57,407 nucleotides of DNA. Source: Chthonomonadaceae bacterium. GTDB lineage: Bacteria; Armatimonadota; Chthonomonadetes; Chthonomonadales; Chthonomonadaceae. The stretch is from the NCBI GenBank assembly GCA_027459665.1, contig DAIDHN010000025.1, forward strand, positions 1-57,407, written 5' to 3'. Numbering within the stretch: the stretch's first letter is position 1; each line of letters begins with the position of its first letter. Below are positions 16,233-24,607 of the stretch, in pieces. Position numbers and translations under genes: made by a program. Below the pieces are notes generated by a model that saw nothing but the letters and a program-made list of their open reading frames with translations, was not told the DNA's origin and did no database searches.

Positions 16233-17125
16233 CAGTTTTGTTCCTTTCTATTTCTGCACTGCTGCAGCAGGCTTTCTACTGCGATGTGCACTGCCTGCAG
16301 CGCCTCTTCCAGTTCGCTGATTTCTGCGGCTGGCAGCTTATCGGGGTTCAACTCGGCAAAAACTGGCAGCAGGTCGAGCGCCCGTTTTGCCGGTGATACA
16401 GGCAGAGGACGTGCAGGAGCGGGGGGAGCTGCATGCGATTCGAAAAAGCGGTCGAGGTGATCGGCTGGCGCATGCAGAATTTCCTCTGTATCCTGCGGCT
16501 GTTTTTTTAGTGCACGCACTAGTTTGCCAGTGTTTTCGCTGGTAAGCCTCTCATTTTTCACGCGTTCTACCACTGCTGTCTGCAGCTCAGGCTCACTGTT
16601 GAGTTGTTTGAGGAAGCGCGCGTGTTTTTCGGTGATTTTGCCTTCTGATGGGCGGTTGGGGCTGGATACCACTGCCTCGCCGATTTCTTCGGGCAGGTCG
16701 AGCAGGTCGAGCAAATAGCCAACAGACCGCTCTGAAAGCCCCAGCCTGCGGGCTATTTCCCGGTTGGTGAGATGCAGGGCGGTGCGCACCTGCTGAATGG
16801 CCTGTGCCTTTTCCAGTGGCTGCAGGTCTTCGCGCTGCAGGTTTTCGATCAACTGAATGGTGAGGCGCTCATCTGCAGGCACTTCCTGCACCAGGGAGGG
16901 AATGGTTTCCAGGCGGGCCATGGCGGCTGCTCTCCAGCGCCGCTCACCGGTGAGTATGAGATAGCCGCCTTCGGGGGAGGGGCTAACCCGAATGGGATGC
17001 AGCAGGCCGTGCTGGCGGATGCTGTCTGCCAGCCCCTGCAGGCTTTCTTCGCTGTGCTGTCTGCGCGGCTGATGCGGGTCTGCCTGAATCTGATGCAGGG
17101 GAAGGTTCTGGATTTCCTGAGACAT
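16232..17125 (-). CDS. parB: ParB/Spo0J-type partition protein
   Basis: A 297-residue protein when started at the ATG at 17125, which has CAGGGAG upstream; an in-frame TTG at 17146 would add seven residues. The N-terminal ParB domain contains LPLHQIQADPHQPRR and the CTP-binding box LTGERRWRAA, plus IQLIENLQREDLQPLEKAQA. A helix-turn-helix follows (TNREIARRLGLSERSVGYLL) for parS recognition. The C-terminal dimerisation part is less clear. No parA, rsmG or mnmG lies beside it and no full parS palindrome was seen in the window, so it may be a chromosomal ParB separated from ParA or a Noc-like paralogue. Confidence 0.88.
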   Translation of the reverse strand: MSQEIQNLPLHQIQADPHQPRRQHSEESLQGLADSIRQHGLLHPIRVSPSPEGGYLILTGERRWRAAAMARLETIPSLVQEVPADERLTIQLIENLQREDLQPLEKAQAIQQVRTALHLTNREIARRLGLSERSVGYLLDLLDLPEEIGEAVVSSPNRPSEGKITEKHARFLKQLNSEPELQTAVVERVKNERLTSENTGKLVRALKKQPQDTEEILHAPADHLDRFFESHAAPPAPARPLPVSPAKRALDLLPVFAELNPDKLPAAEISELEEALQAVHIAVESLLQQCRNRKEQN

Positions 17126-17195
17126 AACGGCTCCCTGAGAGGACAAGAGTGAAGTATTCGCGTAGAAACGCTGTACAGGCGACTACTATTTTAGT

Positions 17196-17204
17196 ATTAT
17201 AGCA
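17196..17204 (-). promoter_or_regulatory. Extended -10 promoter of parB-yajQ-polA
   Basis: On the minus strand TGCTATAAT (TATAAT at 17201-17196 with the TG extension at 17204-17203) lies about 70 bp before the parB ATG. No strong -35 is seen, as expected for an extended -10 promoter. Confidence 0.6.
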
Positions 17205-17278
17205 TAAATATTCCCTGTATTGCCGGGGCAATGTTTTCAGGGAGTGGCGATAACATAGCTGGTATCATTATTTTCATA

Positions 17279-18040
17279 AAAACTCTCACACCTGCCTGTG
17301 CTTACTGCCAGTCAACACATCGTCGAACCAAGTCTGGCAAAACTGCTTTTGACAGCCAGCGTTACTATTGCCATTTCTGTCAACACTCCTACAGCCCTGT
17401 TCTCAGCATCATGGCTACGCACGAAATCCGCCATCTTGCGCTCAAGCAGTTCCTGGAAGGCAGCAGCCTGTGCAGTATCGCTCGCTAACGGGGCTGTCAT
17501 CACCAGACTGCTGCCAACAGGGTAGCAGCCTGCCAGAAGCAATTGCAGGAGAAAACCCCGCAGATGACTCGCCCTACACAGAACGAAACAGTAGAACTCA
17601 ATGAACTCTACACTTTTATCGGCTCGAAAAGCGGGTGTACATCATCACATCAGCAGATTGCGCCACTCGCCGCTTTCTTGGCTTTGGCGTAGTAGAGGAG
17701 AGTACCGAAGGTAAGCTGTAAGCAATACTCGATCAGGCAAAAGGAGCAAAGCGCTACTTCAGCGATGCTCTGCAGACGTATCAGATACTTGTGTATACCA
17801 CAGAAACACATAGAGTAGCCAAAGGCAAAAGTTAAATCTACTCGGTAGAAGGAAACAATGCATACCTGCGGCACTACCTGGCACGACTGCATCGCGGAAC
17901 CGATGCTTCAGCCAAAAATTTGAGGCGCTGTGTTAGTCTGTCTGGCTGTTTGCCTACGCATATAACACAGGGCAGCTTAAAAAAAGAACCATCTAGAGTA
18001 CCAATTCACATTCATCGATTGCCTGCCGGCAATTACTTAG
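17279..18040 (+). pseudogene. Decayed IS1-family transposase
   Basis: Pieces of both IS1 frames can be read. The InsA-like part has a zinc ribbon (CAYCQSTH...YYCHFCQHSYS) and the helix ALKQFLEGSSLCSIAR, which stops at 17486-17488 and continues in another frame (LTGLSSPD). The DDE part reads VELNELYTFIG, frameshifts near 17625 to VYIITSADCATRRFLGFGVV, has in-frame stops at 17719-17721 and 17833-17835, and includes AKRYFSDALQTYQ, YSVEGNNAYLRHYLARLHR and, after another shift, FAYAYNTGQLKK, ending near 18040. The element is dead. Terminal inverted repeats were not found. Confidence 0.8.
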
Positions 18041-18181
18041 CCACACCATAAAACAAAAATTTTGACCTAGACAAAAAAGCCCGATACATGGATGACGCCA
18101 TGCACAGCCTGCTAGCCATGTGCATGAGCTTTTTTCTATCCGCTGCATTCAGCCTTTGCTTCTGCACGAAGCAGCAGGCTA

Positions 18182-18190
18182 TGATATAAT
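18182..18190 (+). promoter_or_regulatory. Extended -10 promoter giving a leaderless mRNA
   Basis: TGATATAAT (TATAAT at 18185-18190) is followed by six bases and then ATG at 18197. Transcription should start on or next to the A of the start codon. No Shine-Dalgarno sequence is present. A clear leaderless arrangement. Confidence 0.65.
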
Positions 18191-18196
18191 GATGCC

Positions 18197-19858
18197 ATGA
18201 AAACTGCTTTTCTCTCTCGCAGAGAACTCTTTCTGGCGTCGCTAGGCGCTCTGGCAGGCTGTTCTGCACCGCAGCAGCACTCTAACAGGCATTCTGCTGA
18301 TCTTTCTCCTGTACAGGGAAGCATACGCCTGCGCGATGTGGCGCAGCAAGCCGGTCTGCACTACCTCTGGAAGGTGCAGGGAACCCGGCCTCTCAACATT
18401 TTGGGCACTATTGGCTGCGGGTGTGCCTTTCTTGATTTTACAGGAAACGGTTTTTTAGACATTTTGCTGATAGGGCCAAAGCCTGCATTGTTTGCAGGAG
18501 ATGGCACAGGAGCATTCACCGACATCACACGCGAAGTGGGCATGGATAAGCTGCATGGGTATTTTCTGGGGTGTGCCGTGGGCGATTTTGACAATGACGG
18601 CTACCCTGATATTTACCTGACAGCCTATGAGGGCGGAGTACTGCTGAAAAATGAGAAGGGGCGAATGGTGCACAATGTTACCCGTGATGCCGGTATACCT
18701 GCGCAGCCCTGGGGCACATCGGCTGCCTGGGTGCAGCTTGACCCGCACCGCCCTCTGCTTGATTTGCTGGTGTGCAATTATGTTTCTTTCAATGGGCACA
18801 CGCACCCGCAGCTCTGCCCCGTGTCGGGCAAAATGAGCGCCTGCGGCCCCCGCTTCTACACCCCGCACCATGCACGGCTTTATCGCAACAGCGGCTCTGG
18901 CAAGTTTACAGATGTTTCGAGGCAGTGGGGTATGCAGCATACGCACGGCAAGGCGCTTGGGGTGGCCTGTGCAGATTACAACCAGTCGGGCAGACAGTCG
19001 ATTGCACTGGCCAACGATGAGGTGGAGGGTGACCTGCTGCAAAACCTGGGCGGACATTTTAACAATGTGGCAGCGCTGGCGGGCACAGGCTTTGACCATG
19101 ATGGCAACCCGCATGGAGGCATGGGAACAGATTGGGGTGATTATGACAACGATGGCCTGCTCGACCTGCTGGTGGCCACTTTTCAGCATGAAAACAAGTG
19201 TGTATACCACAACGATGGAGGCGGAATTTTTTCGGAAGTTTCAGCCCAGCTCGGCCTTTCAAATGTTGCGCTGCCCTATGTTTCGTTTGGAGCAAAGTGG
19301 CTGGATATAGACAACGACGGCTGGCTCGATATTGTGCTGGCCAACGGGCACGTGCAAGACAACATTCATCAGATAGACCAGTCGTCTACCTATCGCGAAC
19401 CTTCTCTGCTTCTGCATAACCGGCAGGGAAAACAGTTTGTAGACATATCCGCCTCTTGCGGGCCTGCACTCTCGCAGCGCATTGTAGGGCGCGGTCTGGC
19501 CATTGGCGACTACGACAACGATGGAAAAATGGATATTCTGATTGTAAACAGCGAAGGTGCGCCGCTGCTGCTGCACAATGAAAGCGTTTCTGTCGGTCAC
19601 TGGCTGCAGCTGAAACTGCAGGGCAAACACTGCAACCGCGACGGACTGGGCGCTTCGGTGCTGTTTGAGGCGGAGGGCAGAAAAATGCTGCGCATGTGCC
19701 ATACCGACGGTTCGTATATGTCTGCCTCAGACCCCCGTGTACACTGCGGGCTGGGGAGTGCGGTTTCTGCGAAGGCAACAGTGACCTGGCCAGATGGCAG
19801 CGTGCAGGAACTGGGCGAGCTGCAGGCAGACCGTGTGGTGCAGGTGACGCAGGCATAA
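18197..19858 (+). CDS. FG-GAP/VCBS-repeat lipoprotein with ASPIC/UnbV domain
   Basis: A 553-residue exported lipoprotein. The signal SRRELFLASLGALAGC combines a twin-Arg-like motif with a lipobox, suggesting Tat export. The body is a beta-propeller of FG-GAP/VCBS blades with repeated calcium-binding loops (GDFDNDGYPDIY, GDYDNDGLLDLLVA, IDNDGWLDIVLA, GDYDNDGKMDILIV). The C-terminal ASPIC/UnbV domain reads NRDGLGASVLFEAEGRKM through VHCGLGSAVSAKATVTWPDG. These CRTAC1-like proteins are common in Planctomycetes, Acidobacteria and Bacteroidetes, and their ligands are mostly unknown. It follows directly after the IS1 remnant and converges with the gene at 19872. Confidence 0.85.
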   Translation: MKTAFLSRRELFLASLGALAGCSAPQQHSNRHSADLSPVQGSIRLRDVAQQAGLHYLWKVQGTRPLNILGTIGCGCAFLDFTGNGFLDILLIGPKPALFAGDGTGAFTDITREVGMDKLHGYFLGCAVGDFDNDGYPDIYLTAYEGGVLLKNEKGRMVHNVTRDAGIPAQPWGTSAAWVQLDPHRPLLDLLVCNYVSFNGHTHPQLCPVSGKMSACGPRFYTPHHARLYRNSGSGKFTDVSRQWGMQHTHGKALGVACADYNQSGRQSIALANDEVEGDLLQNLGGHFNNVAALAGTGFDHDGNPHGGMGTDWGDYDNDGLLDLLVATFQHENKCVYHNDGGGIFSEVSAQLGLSNVALPYVSFGAKWLDIDNDGWLDIVLANGHVQDNIHQIDQSSTYREPSLLLHNRQGKQFVDISASCGPALSQRIVGRGLAIGDYDNDGKMDILIVNSEGAPLLLHNESVSVGHWLQLKLQGKHCNRDGLGASVLFEAEGRKMLRMCHTDGSYMSASDPRVHCGLGSAVSAKATVTWPDGSVQELGELQADRVVQVTQA

Positions 19859-19871
19859 CCGGTTTCCGCGG

Positions 19872-20759
19872 TTATTCGTTCTCTTGCTCGCCGAGACTGG
19901 GGTGCAGCAGCAGGCTGTTTTCATTTACGTTTTGGGCAGGGTGCAGCAGCGTATTGGAGGGTTCTGCGTTGGCACGCAGCAGTGTGGTGCGCATTTCTTC
20001 CTGAGCGGCACGTTCGCGCAGGGCAGGCAGCAGACGCTCTGCGGCATCATGCACATCGCGAAACCTTCGCGAGCGGTTTTCCAGCAGCCGTTCTACCTGC
20101 CTCAGTGCGCTTGCATCTCCTATTTGCCCCAGCGCCTGCAAGGCAGCGAGCATGAGAGGAATGTCTGCCTTGCGGGTGCTGTTCAGAATGCTGCACAGGC
20201 CGTGTTTTTGCTCTGGTGTAAACAGGCCGGCATGGGCGGCAGTAATGCGGGGCAGCAGCGGCAGCAGCGCCTGTGCAGCAGTTGCGCGCAGCATATAGTC
20301 CTGGTGTTCCAGCATCTCTGCCAGCGGCCCTGCTACACGTATGTCTTCCATGCTGCACAGTGTGCTCTGCAGGCGTTTGCGGGCCTTGCTTGAAAGCAGC
20401 AGGCTGGCCAGGGCAAATGAGGTGGAGACCAGGTAGAGGGTCCAGGCATCCCACATAAGCAGAGCAGGCACAACGGGGTGGCCGGCAGAGGCTGCCAGAG
20501 CAAGTGCAATGATGTTGAAGCCTGTGAGCAGTATGCCGCCAACCCCTGTTGCCAAAAGCACACGCCGCAGCCGTGCGGCATAGCGCCGACTTTCTTTTTC
20601 GAGACAGGTAAGCAGAGGCTCTATGGCAGCCGCGCTGTTTTGCTGCAGGGCTTCTGCTGCCTGCTGCTGCTTTTCTTTTGAAAGGCTGAGCAGATTGCGA
20701 AGGCTTTTCTGCACCTGTTTCTGCTGTTGTTCTTGCGGGGTAAGCTGCCGCAGCATCAT
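19872..20759 (-). CDS. Membrane protein with HEAT-like helical repeats, function unknown
   Basis: A 295-residue protein with no recognised family name. The N-terminal third is a charged, Gln-rich coiled-coil-like helix (LTPQEQQQKQVQKSLRN). Two hydrophobic helices follow at roughly residues 68-90 (LLATGVGGILLTGFNIIAL) and 103-122. The C-terminal half looks like alpha-helical HEAT/armadillo repeats (GPLAEMLEHQDYMLRATAAQ and DIPLMLAALQALGQIGDASA). The ATG at 20759 overlaps the stop of the molybdoenzyme gene by ATGA, so the two are translationally coupled. A role with that oxidoreductase is inferred only from this coupling. Confidence 0.7.
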   Translation of the reverse strand: MMLRQLTPQEQQQKQVQKSLRNLLSLSKEKQQQAAEALQQNSAAAIEPLLTCLEKESRRYAARLRRVLLATGVGGILLTGFNIIALALAASAGHPVVPALLMWDAWTLYLVSTSFALASLLLSSKARKRLQSTLCSMEDIRVAGPLAEMLEHQDYMLRATAAQALLPLLPRITAAHAGLFTPEQKHGLCSILNSTRKADIPLMLAALQALGQIGDASALRQVERLLENRSRRFRDVHDAAERLLPALRERAAQEEMRTTLLRANAEPSNTLLHPAQNVNENSLLLHPSLGEQENE

Positions 20760-22882
20760 GAGGCATCCAGTCGTTCAAACTGCACCAGGTTGGTATGAAA
20801 GGTGGAACCGCCCCCCATGTCGGTAAGGCTGTCTGAGGTGAGTGCGTTTACATTGCTCCCCTGCGGGCTGTGTTTTTGCCACCAGAGGCTGGGCGACCAT
20901 GCTACGCCGGGCTGCACCTTGCGCGAGAGCACAGCCCGCAGCCTCACCTCCCCGCGCTGGTTCCATACGCGCAGCCAGTCGCCCTCTTCAATGCCCCGCT
21001 CTTCCGCATCCTGAGGGTGAATCCATATGCGCGGTTCTTTTTCCCCCTTTTGCAGCGAAGGGATGTTGGCAAAAGAAGAGTTGAGAAAGTGGTGCGCTGC
21101 CGGTGAGAGCAGGTTGACTGGATACTGCGCGGCCAGTGCAGGGTTTGCCGCGGCGCTTTCTTCGGGTGGTTCGTAGTTTGGCAGCGGGTCGTAGCCCTTG
21201 TGTGCTGCGCGTTCTGAGTAGAATTCCACCTTGCCTGAAGGGGTAGGAAAATGACCATCTGCACCGGGGCGGTAAGGGCTGGGCACATTGAGGCGCATAA
21301 AGCCATGCTGCTGCAGCGCCTCATAGGTAACCCCTTGCATAATCGGCGAACTGCTCTGCAGTGCAGCGCGTATAATGGCTTCGGCATCCTGCTGAAAAGC
21401 ATCTTCTGTGTAGCCCATGGCATGCGCCAGCTGATTCATTACATCGATATTGGCGCGCGCCTCTCCCAGTGGAGGGATGGCCGGTGTGCAGAGGTTGAGG
21501 TAGAGATGCCCATACGAGGTAAGCAGATCGAGGCATTCCATTTGCGTAGTGGCGGGCAGCACAATGTCGGCAAGCTGTGCGGTATCTGTCATCATTTGTT
21601 CATGCACTACTGTGAAGAGGTCTTCGCGCAGCAGGCCCTGCCGTACCTTGCCAGAATGGGGGGCTACGGCGGCTGGGTTGCAGTTGAACACGTAGAGGCT
21701 TTTGACGGGCGGGTTGTTTTCTTGCAGCAGGGCAGCGCCAATGCGGTTCATGTTGATGGCACGCGGTCTTTTGCGCCCCCAGTGTACGCTGCTTTGGCTG
21801 TCTGGTTCTACCTGCAGGTCGGGGCGGAGCAGTGCAGCGTAGCGCAGGGGGAAGTGCGAACTGGCAGAAAGCAGAATGCCGCTGCCGGGTTTGCCCCATG
21901 CGCCCAGCACAGCAGGCAGGCAGGCAATGGCACGCACCATGCCGCCCCCCTTGGCAGTGCGCGAAAGCCCGTAACCCAGGCGGATGGCAGTGGTGCGTTC
22001 GGCACAGGCACGCGCCAGCCACACAATGGTTTCGGCTTCTACGCCGGTAATCTCCTCTACTCTTTGAGGCGTATACTGCAGGCAGCGGTTGCGCAGCTCT
22101 TTCCAGCCCACGCTGTGCGCCTCTAAAAACGCTTCATCGTGCAGACCTTCTGCAAACAGTACGTGCATCAAACCCAGCGCCAGCGCTGCATCGGTACCCG
22201 GCTTTACTGCAATGTGCCTGTCGGCGGCGGAGGCTGTGCGGGTGCAAAAGGGGTCTATTACAACAAACAGGGCGCCTTTTGCCTGTGCCTCGCGTACAAA
22301 GGGCATGAGGTGCACATTGGTGCTGGAAAGGTTGATGCCCCAGGCAATGATGAGGCTGCTGTTTGCAAAATCTTCGGGGTCCATGCCTCCCATTGGCCCG
22401 TACACAAGGCGGTAGCCTTCTGTTGCGGCCGAAGAGCAGATAGTGCGCAGCAGGTGCGAGGCGCCCATGCGGTTCCATAACCGGCCTTCGCAGGCCAGCA
22501 TGTTGACCATGCCCATGGTGCCGGCATAGGAATAGGGTAGAACAGCCTCTGGGCCGTATTCTGCAATAATGCCTTTCCAGCGTGTGGTTATTTCCTGTAT
22601 GGCAGCGTCCCACGAAATGCGCTCCCATTTGCCCTCGCCTTTAGCGCCGATGCGCCGCAGGGGGTACAGCACGCGATCGGGAGAGTAGACGCGTTCTTCG
22701 TAGTGGGCTACCTTGCGGCAAAGGCTGCCCCGCGTGTATGGGTTGTGCGGGCTGCCCTCTACCCGCAGCAGGCGGTCACCCTGCACATGGGCCAAAATGG
22801 AACAGGCATCCGGGCAGTCGTGCGGGCAGGCGGTTTTTATAATACGCAGAGGCTCTGGCACGATTTTCTCCTGTGTACGCAT
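20756..22882 (-). CDS. Molybdopterin-dependent oxidoreductase
   Basis: A 708-residue enzyme of the DMSO reductase superfamily. The N-terminal [4Fe-4S] motif is TACPHDCPDACSILAHV with the fourth Cys in RGSLCRK. Molybdopterin-binding regions follow (PYSYAGTMGMVNML; the likely metal-ligand area TICSSAATEG, where Ser or Cys could bind; VVIDPFCTRTA). The C-terminal molydop-binding domain contains GDWLRVWNQRGEVRLRAVLS. It belongs to the soluble, single-gene group also found in Deinococcus and Bacillus (YoaE-like). No signal peptide or iron-sulfur/membrane partner is encoded nearby, and the substrate is unknown. Coupled by ATGA to the downstream membrane protein. Confidence 0.88.
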   Translation of the reverse strand: MRTQEKIVPEPLRIIKTACPHDCPDACSILAHVQGDRLLRVEGSPHNPYTRGSLCRKVAHYEERVYSPDRVLYPLRRIGAKGEGKWERISWDAAIQEITTRWKGIIAEYGPEAVLPYSYAGTMGMVNMLACEGRLWNRMGASHLLRTICSSAATEGYRLVYGPMGGMDPEDFANSSLIIAWGINLSSTNVHLMPFVREAQAKGALFVVIDPFCTRTASAADRHIAVKPGTDAALALGLMHVLFAEGLHDEAFLEAHSVGWKELRNRCLQYTPQRVEEITGVEAETIVWLARACAERTTAIRLGYGLSRTAKGGGMVRAIACLPAVLGAWGKPGSGILLSASSHFPLRYAALLRPDLQVEPDSQSSVHWGRKRPRAINMNRIGAALLQENNPPVKSLYVFNCNPAAVAPHSGKVRQGLLREDLFTVVHEQMMTDTAQLADIVLPATTQMECLDLLTSYGHLYLNLCTPAIPPLGEARANIDVMNQLAHAMGYTEDAFQQDAEAIIRAALQSSSPIMQGVTYEALQQHGFMRLNVPSPYRPGADGHFPTPSGKVEFYSERAAHKGYDPLPNYEPPEESAAANPALAAQYPVNLLSPAAHHFLNSSFANIPSLQKGEKEPRIWIHPQDAEERGIEEGDWLRVWNQRGEVRLRAVLSRKVQPGVAWSPSLWWQKHSPQGSNVNALTSDSLTDMGGGSTFHTNLVQFERLDAS

Positions 22883-22891
22883 GATGTGTGT

Positions 22892-22900
22892 ATTGTACCA
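22892..22900 (-). promoter_or_regulatory. Extended -10 of the molybdoenzyme gene
   Basis: On the minus strand TGGTACAAT (TACAAT at 22897-22892) ends nine bases before the ATG. The predicted start leaves only 2-3 leader bases. No Shine-Dalgarno sequence is seen, so this is near-leaderless. Confidence 0.5.
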
Positions 22901-23013
22901 GAAGGCGGCAAGTGCCGTTTATCTGCGATTGCTGCCGATAAACTGAACATGGTGCGTTGCTACAGGGCAGGAAGGGAGTGAATGGCTGAAATTGCTGATT
23001 ACCAAAACGCATG

Positions 23014-23496
23014 CTATCTGGAACAGAGTTGTTTTACTCGTACGCCATGGCGCAGCAATACCTGTCTTGCCAGTTCCCAATCAGAATCTACGGCGTATAC
23101 AATAAAAGGTTTGCTCTTTTCAGCCATGCACGCTGCCACAAATTTTCTTTCTGAGGGATCAAAACTGTTCAAATGCGGGTCTTCTGGAAACTCGGCATAA
23201 CTGTTTTCACCCGCCTGCGGGGTAATGTTTACCGTTTTACAGTACTTTGGATTACCCTGGTTGCTAAACAGCCATCTGAGAAAATAAGCTCCGGCATTTG
23301 GCTGTCTTTACCGGGAGAGTCTGGAACTGTATTCGTGCAGAATTTCCCCCTGCGCATCCAGCAGACAGATACCTTTAGACTGTATCTGCTTCAGTTCGTT
23401 CAAACAGTTTTCAACACAGGCATTAGAAGCCTGCTCTGCCATGCCCTCAGCAGCCATAAGCACGTTGGTATCTATAATTCTCATGTTACTGGTCAT
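23014..23496 (-). pseudogene. PIN-like domain protein, broken by one stop codon
   Basis: From the ATG at 23496 (or 23484) the frame reads MRIIDTNVLMAAEG, a PIN-type start with the first catalytic Asp, and continues to EYSSRLSR. There it meets TAA at 23310-23308, then goes on in the same frame (QPNAGAYFLRWLFSNQGNP, FDPSERKFVAACMAEKSK, VYAVDSDWELARQVLLR) to a TAG at 23016-23014. Only the single nonsense codon breaks an otherwise full gene of about 156 residues. The start overlaps the upstream ATPase remnant stop by ATGA. Intact homologues pair with AAA15/DUF3696-type ATPases. Confidence 0.72.
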
Positions 23497-23729
23497 GATG
23501 CATGTCGTTTCTGCTGGCTTAGCTGTGCCCTCTGCATTGCAATTTGCTCTTGTAAAGGTTCGCCAAAAAAATCTTCTGGCCAATTCTGTATGTTTCCAAG
23601 CAAATCCAGTTCCATGCGGGTGATATGTGATTGACTGCCGGTATTGTTGCAAAAGTAGAGTGCAGTGTCCTTTTGCATCTGCAGCTCGTACCATGACTTG
23701 AAATTGACAAGCCGCAGTTTTGTAAACAT
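23493..23729 (-). pseudogene. AAA15/DUF3696-type ATPase remnant with internal deletion
   Basis: A 78-residue frame. It opens with MFTKLRLVNFKSWYEL, the standard first strand and helix of an OLD/AAA15-like ATPase, and runs straight into what looks like the C-terminal end of the same family (DTALYFCNNTGS, ELDLLGNIQNWPEDFFGEP). The Walker A, Walker B and coiled-coil body are missing, so some hundreds of codons seem to have been lost in frame near 23680. AAAGGACACC precedes the start, so a short peptide might still be made. Family assignment is from memory of the terminal motifs. Confidence 0.6.
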
Positions 23730-23759
23730 CCCGGTGTCCTTTCATCAGTCTGCTTTTTG

Positions 23760-24605
23760 CTACTCTTTTCCGCCCGAAAAGGTAATGCCCTCTACAATAT
23801 ACTTTTGCATTACCAGAAATACTACTACCAGAGGCAGCACAGCTACCAGGGCTGCGGCGAAAAGCTCGTGCAGGTTCACTGTTTGAGCGGTGAGGAAGGT
23901 AGAGAGTACAATCTGAATTGTCCACGAAGAAGGGTTCTGGCCAACTACCAGCGGCCAGAGAAAGGTGTTCCAGGTACCCACAAAGGCAAGCACCCCCAGC
24001 GACATCATTACGCTGCGAGAATTGGGCAGCACCAGGCGCCAGTAAATGCCGCCATAGCCCAAACCGTCCAGCATGCCTGCTTCTTCTATTTCTGTGGGGA
24101 AGTTGAGATAGAACTGCCGGAAGAGAAAGATAGAGAACGCACTGAAAAGGCCGGGGGCCAGAATGCCCCAGAGCGTGTTTACGCCGCCTATGTACGCCAT
24201 AAGGGCAAAGGTAGGCACAAATGTAACTGCACCAGGAATCATGAGCGTGAGCAGAATGACCTGGAAGACGGTGCGGCTTCCGCGTGCCGGAATGCGCGCC
24301 AGTGCGTAGCCTGCCATAGAAGAAATGAGCATTTGCAATACCAGCGTTACTGCCGCAATAAGAGCCGAGTTGCGCAAACCTGTCCACACAAATGCGGTGT
24401 TGTCGGCAAACAGCTGCCGAAAGTTACTCCAGTGCGGATGCAGGGGAAACCACTGCCACTGTGCTGCATTGATCTGTGCGTCGGTCATGAGCGAGTTGCG
24501 CAGAATGAGATAGAACGGAATGAGAAAAATTACCGCCAGCACGCTCAGCGCGAGGTAGCGGAGCGCAAGCAGCGCTTTTTCTGCAGGGGAGTGTGCGCGC
24601 ATCAT
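23760..24605 (-). CDS. Carbohydrate ABC transporter permease (MalG type)
   Basis: A 281-residue inner-membrane permease with about six helices. The cytoplasmic EAA loop, which contacts the ATPase, reads EEAGMLDGLGYGGIYWRLVL and PNSR. The C-terminal segment QKYIVEGITFSGGKE is typical of MalG/AraQ-like members. The start is 2 bp from the stop of the partner permease gene upstream (24608), so they form one operon. Substrate unknown. Confidence 0.9.
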   Translation of the reverse strand: MMRAHSPAEKALLALRYLALSVLAVIFLIPFYLILRNSLMTDAQINAAQWQWFPLHPHWSNFRQLFADNTAFVWTGLRNSALIAAVTLVLQMLISSMAGYALARIPARGSRTVFQVILLTLMIPGAVTFVPTFALMAYIGGVNTLWGILAPGLFSAFSIFLFRQFYLNFPTEIEEAGMLDGLGYGGIYWRLVLPNSRSVMMSLGVLAFVGTWNTFLWPLVVGQNPSSWTIQIVLSTFLTAQTVNLHELFAAALVAVLPLVVVFLVMQKYIVEGITFSGGKE

Positions 24606-24607
24606 GT

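Noticed and set aside
17231-17488. An intact small zinc-finger protein gene
   Set aside because: The zinc-ribbon frame continues as IS1 InsA-like sequence in another frame after the stop, so it is part of the transposase remnant.
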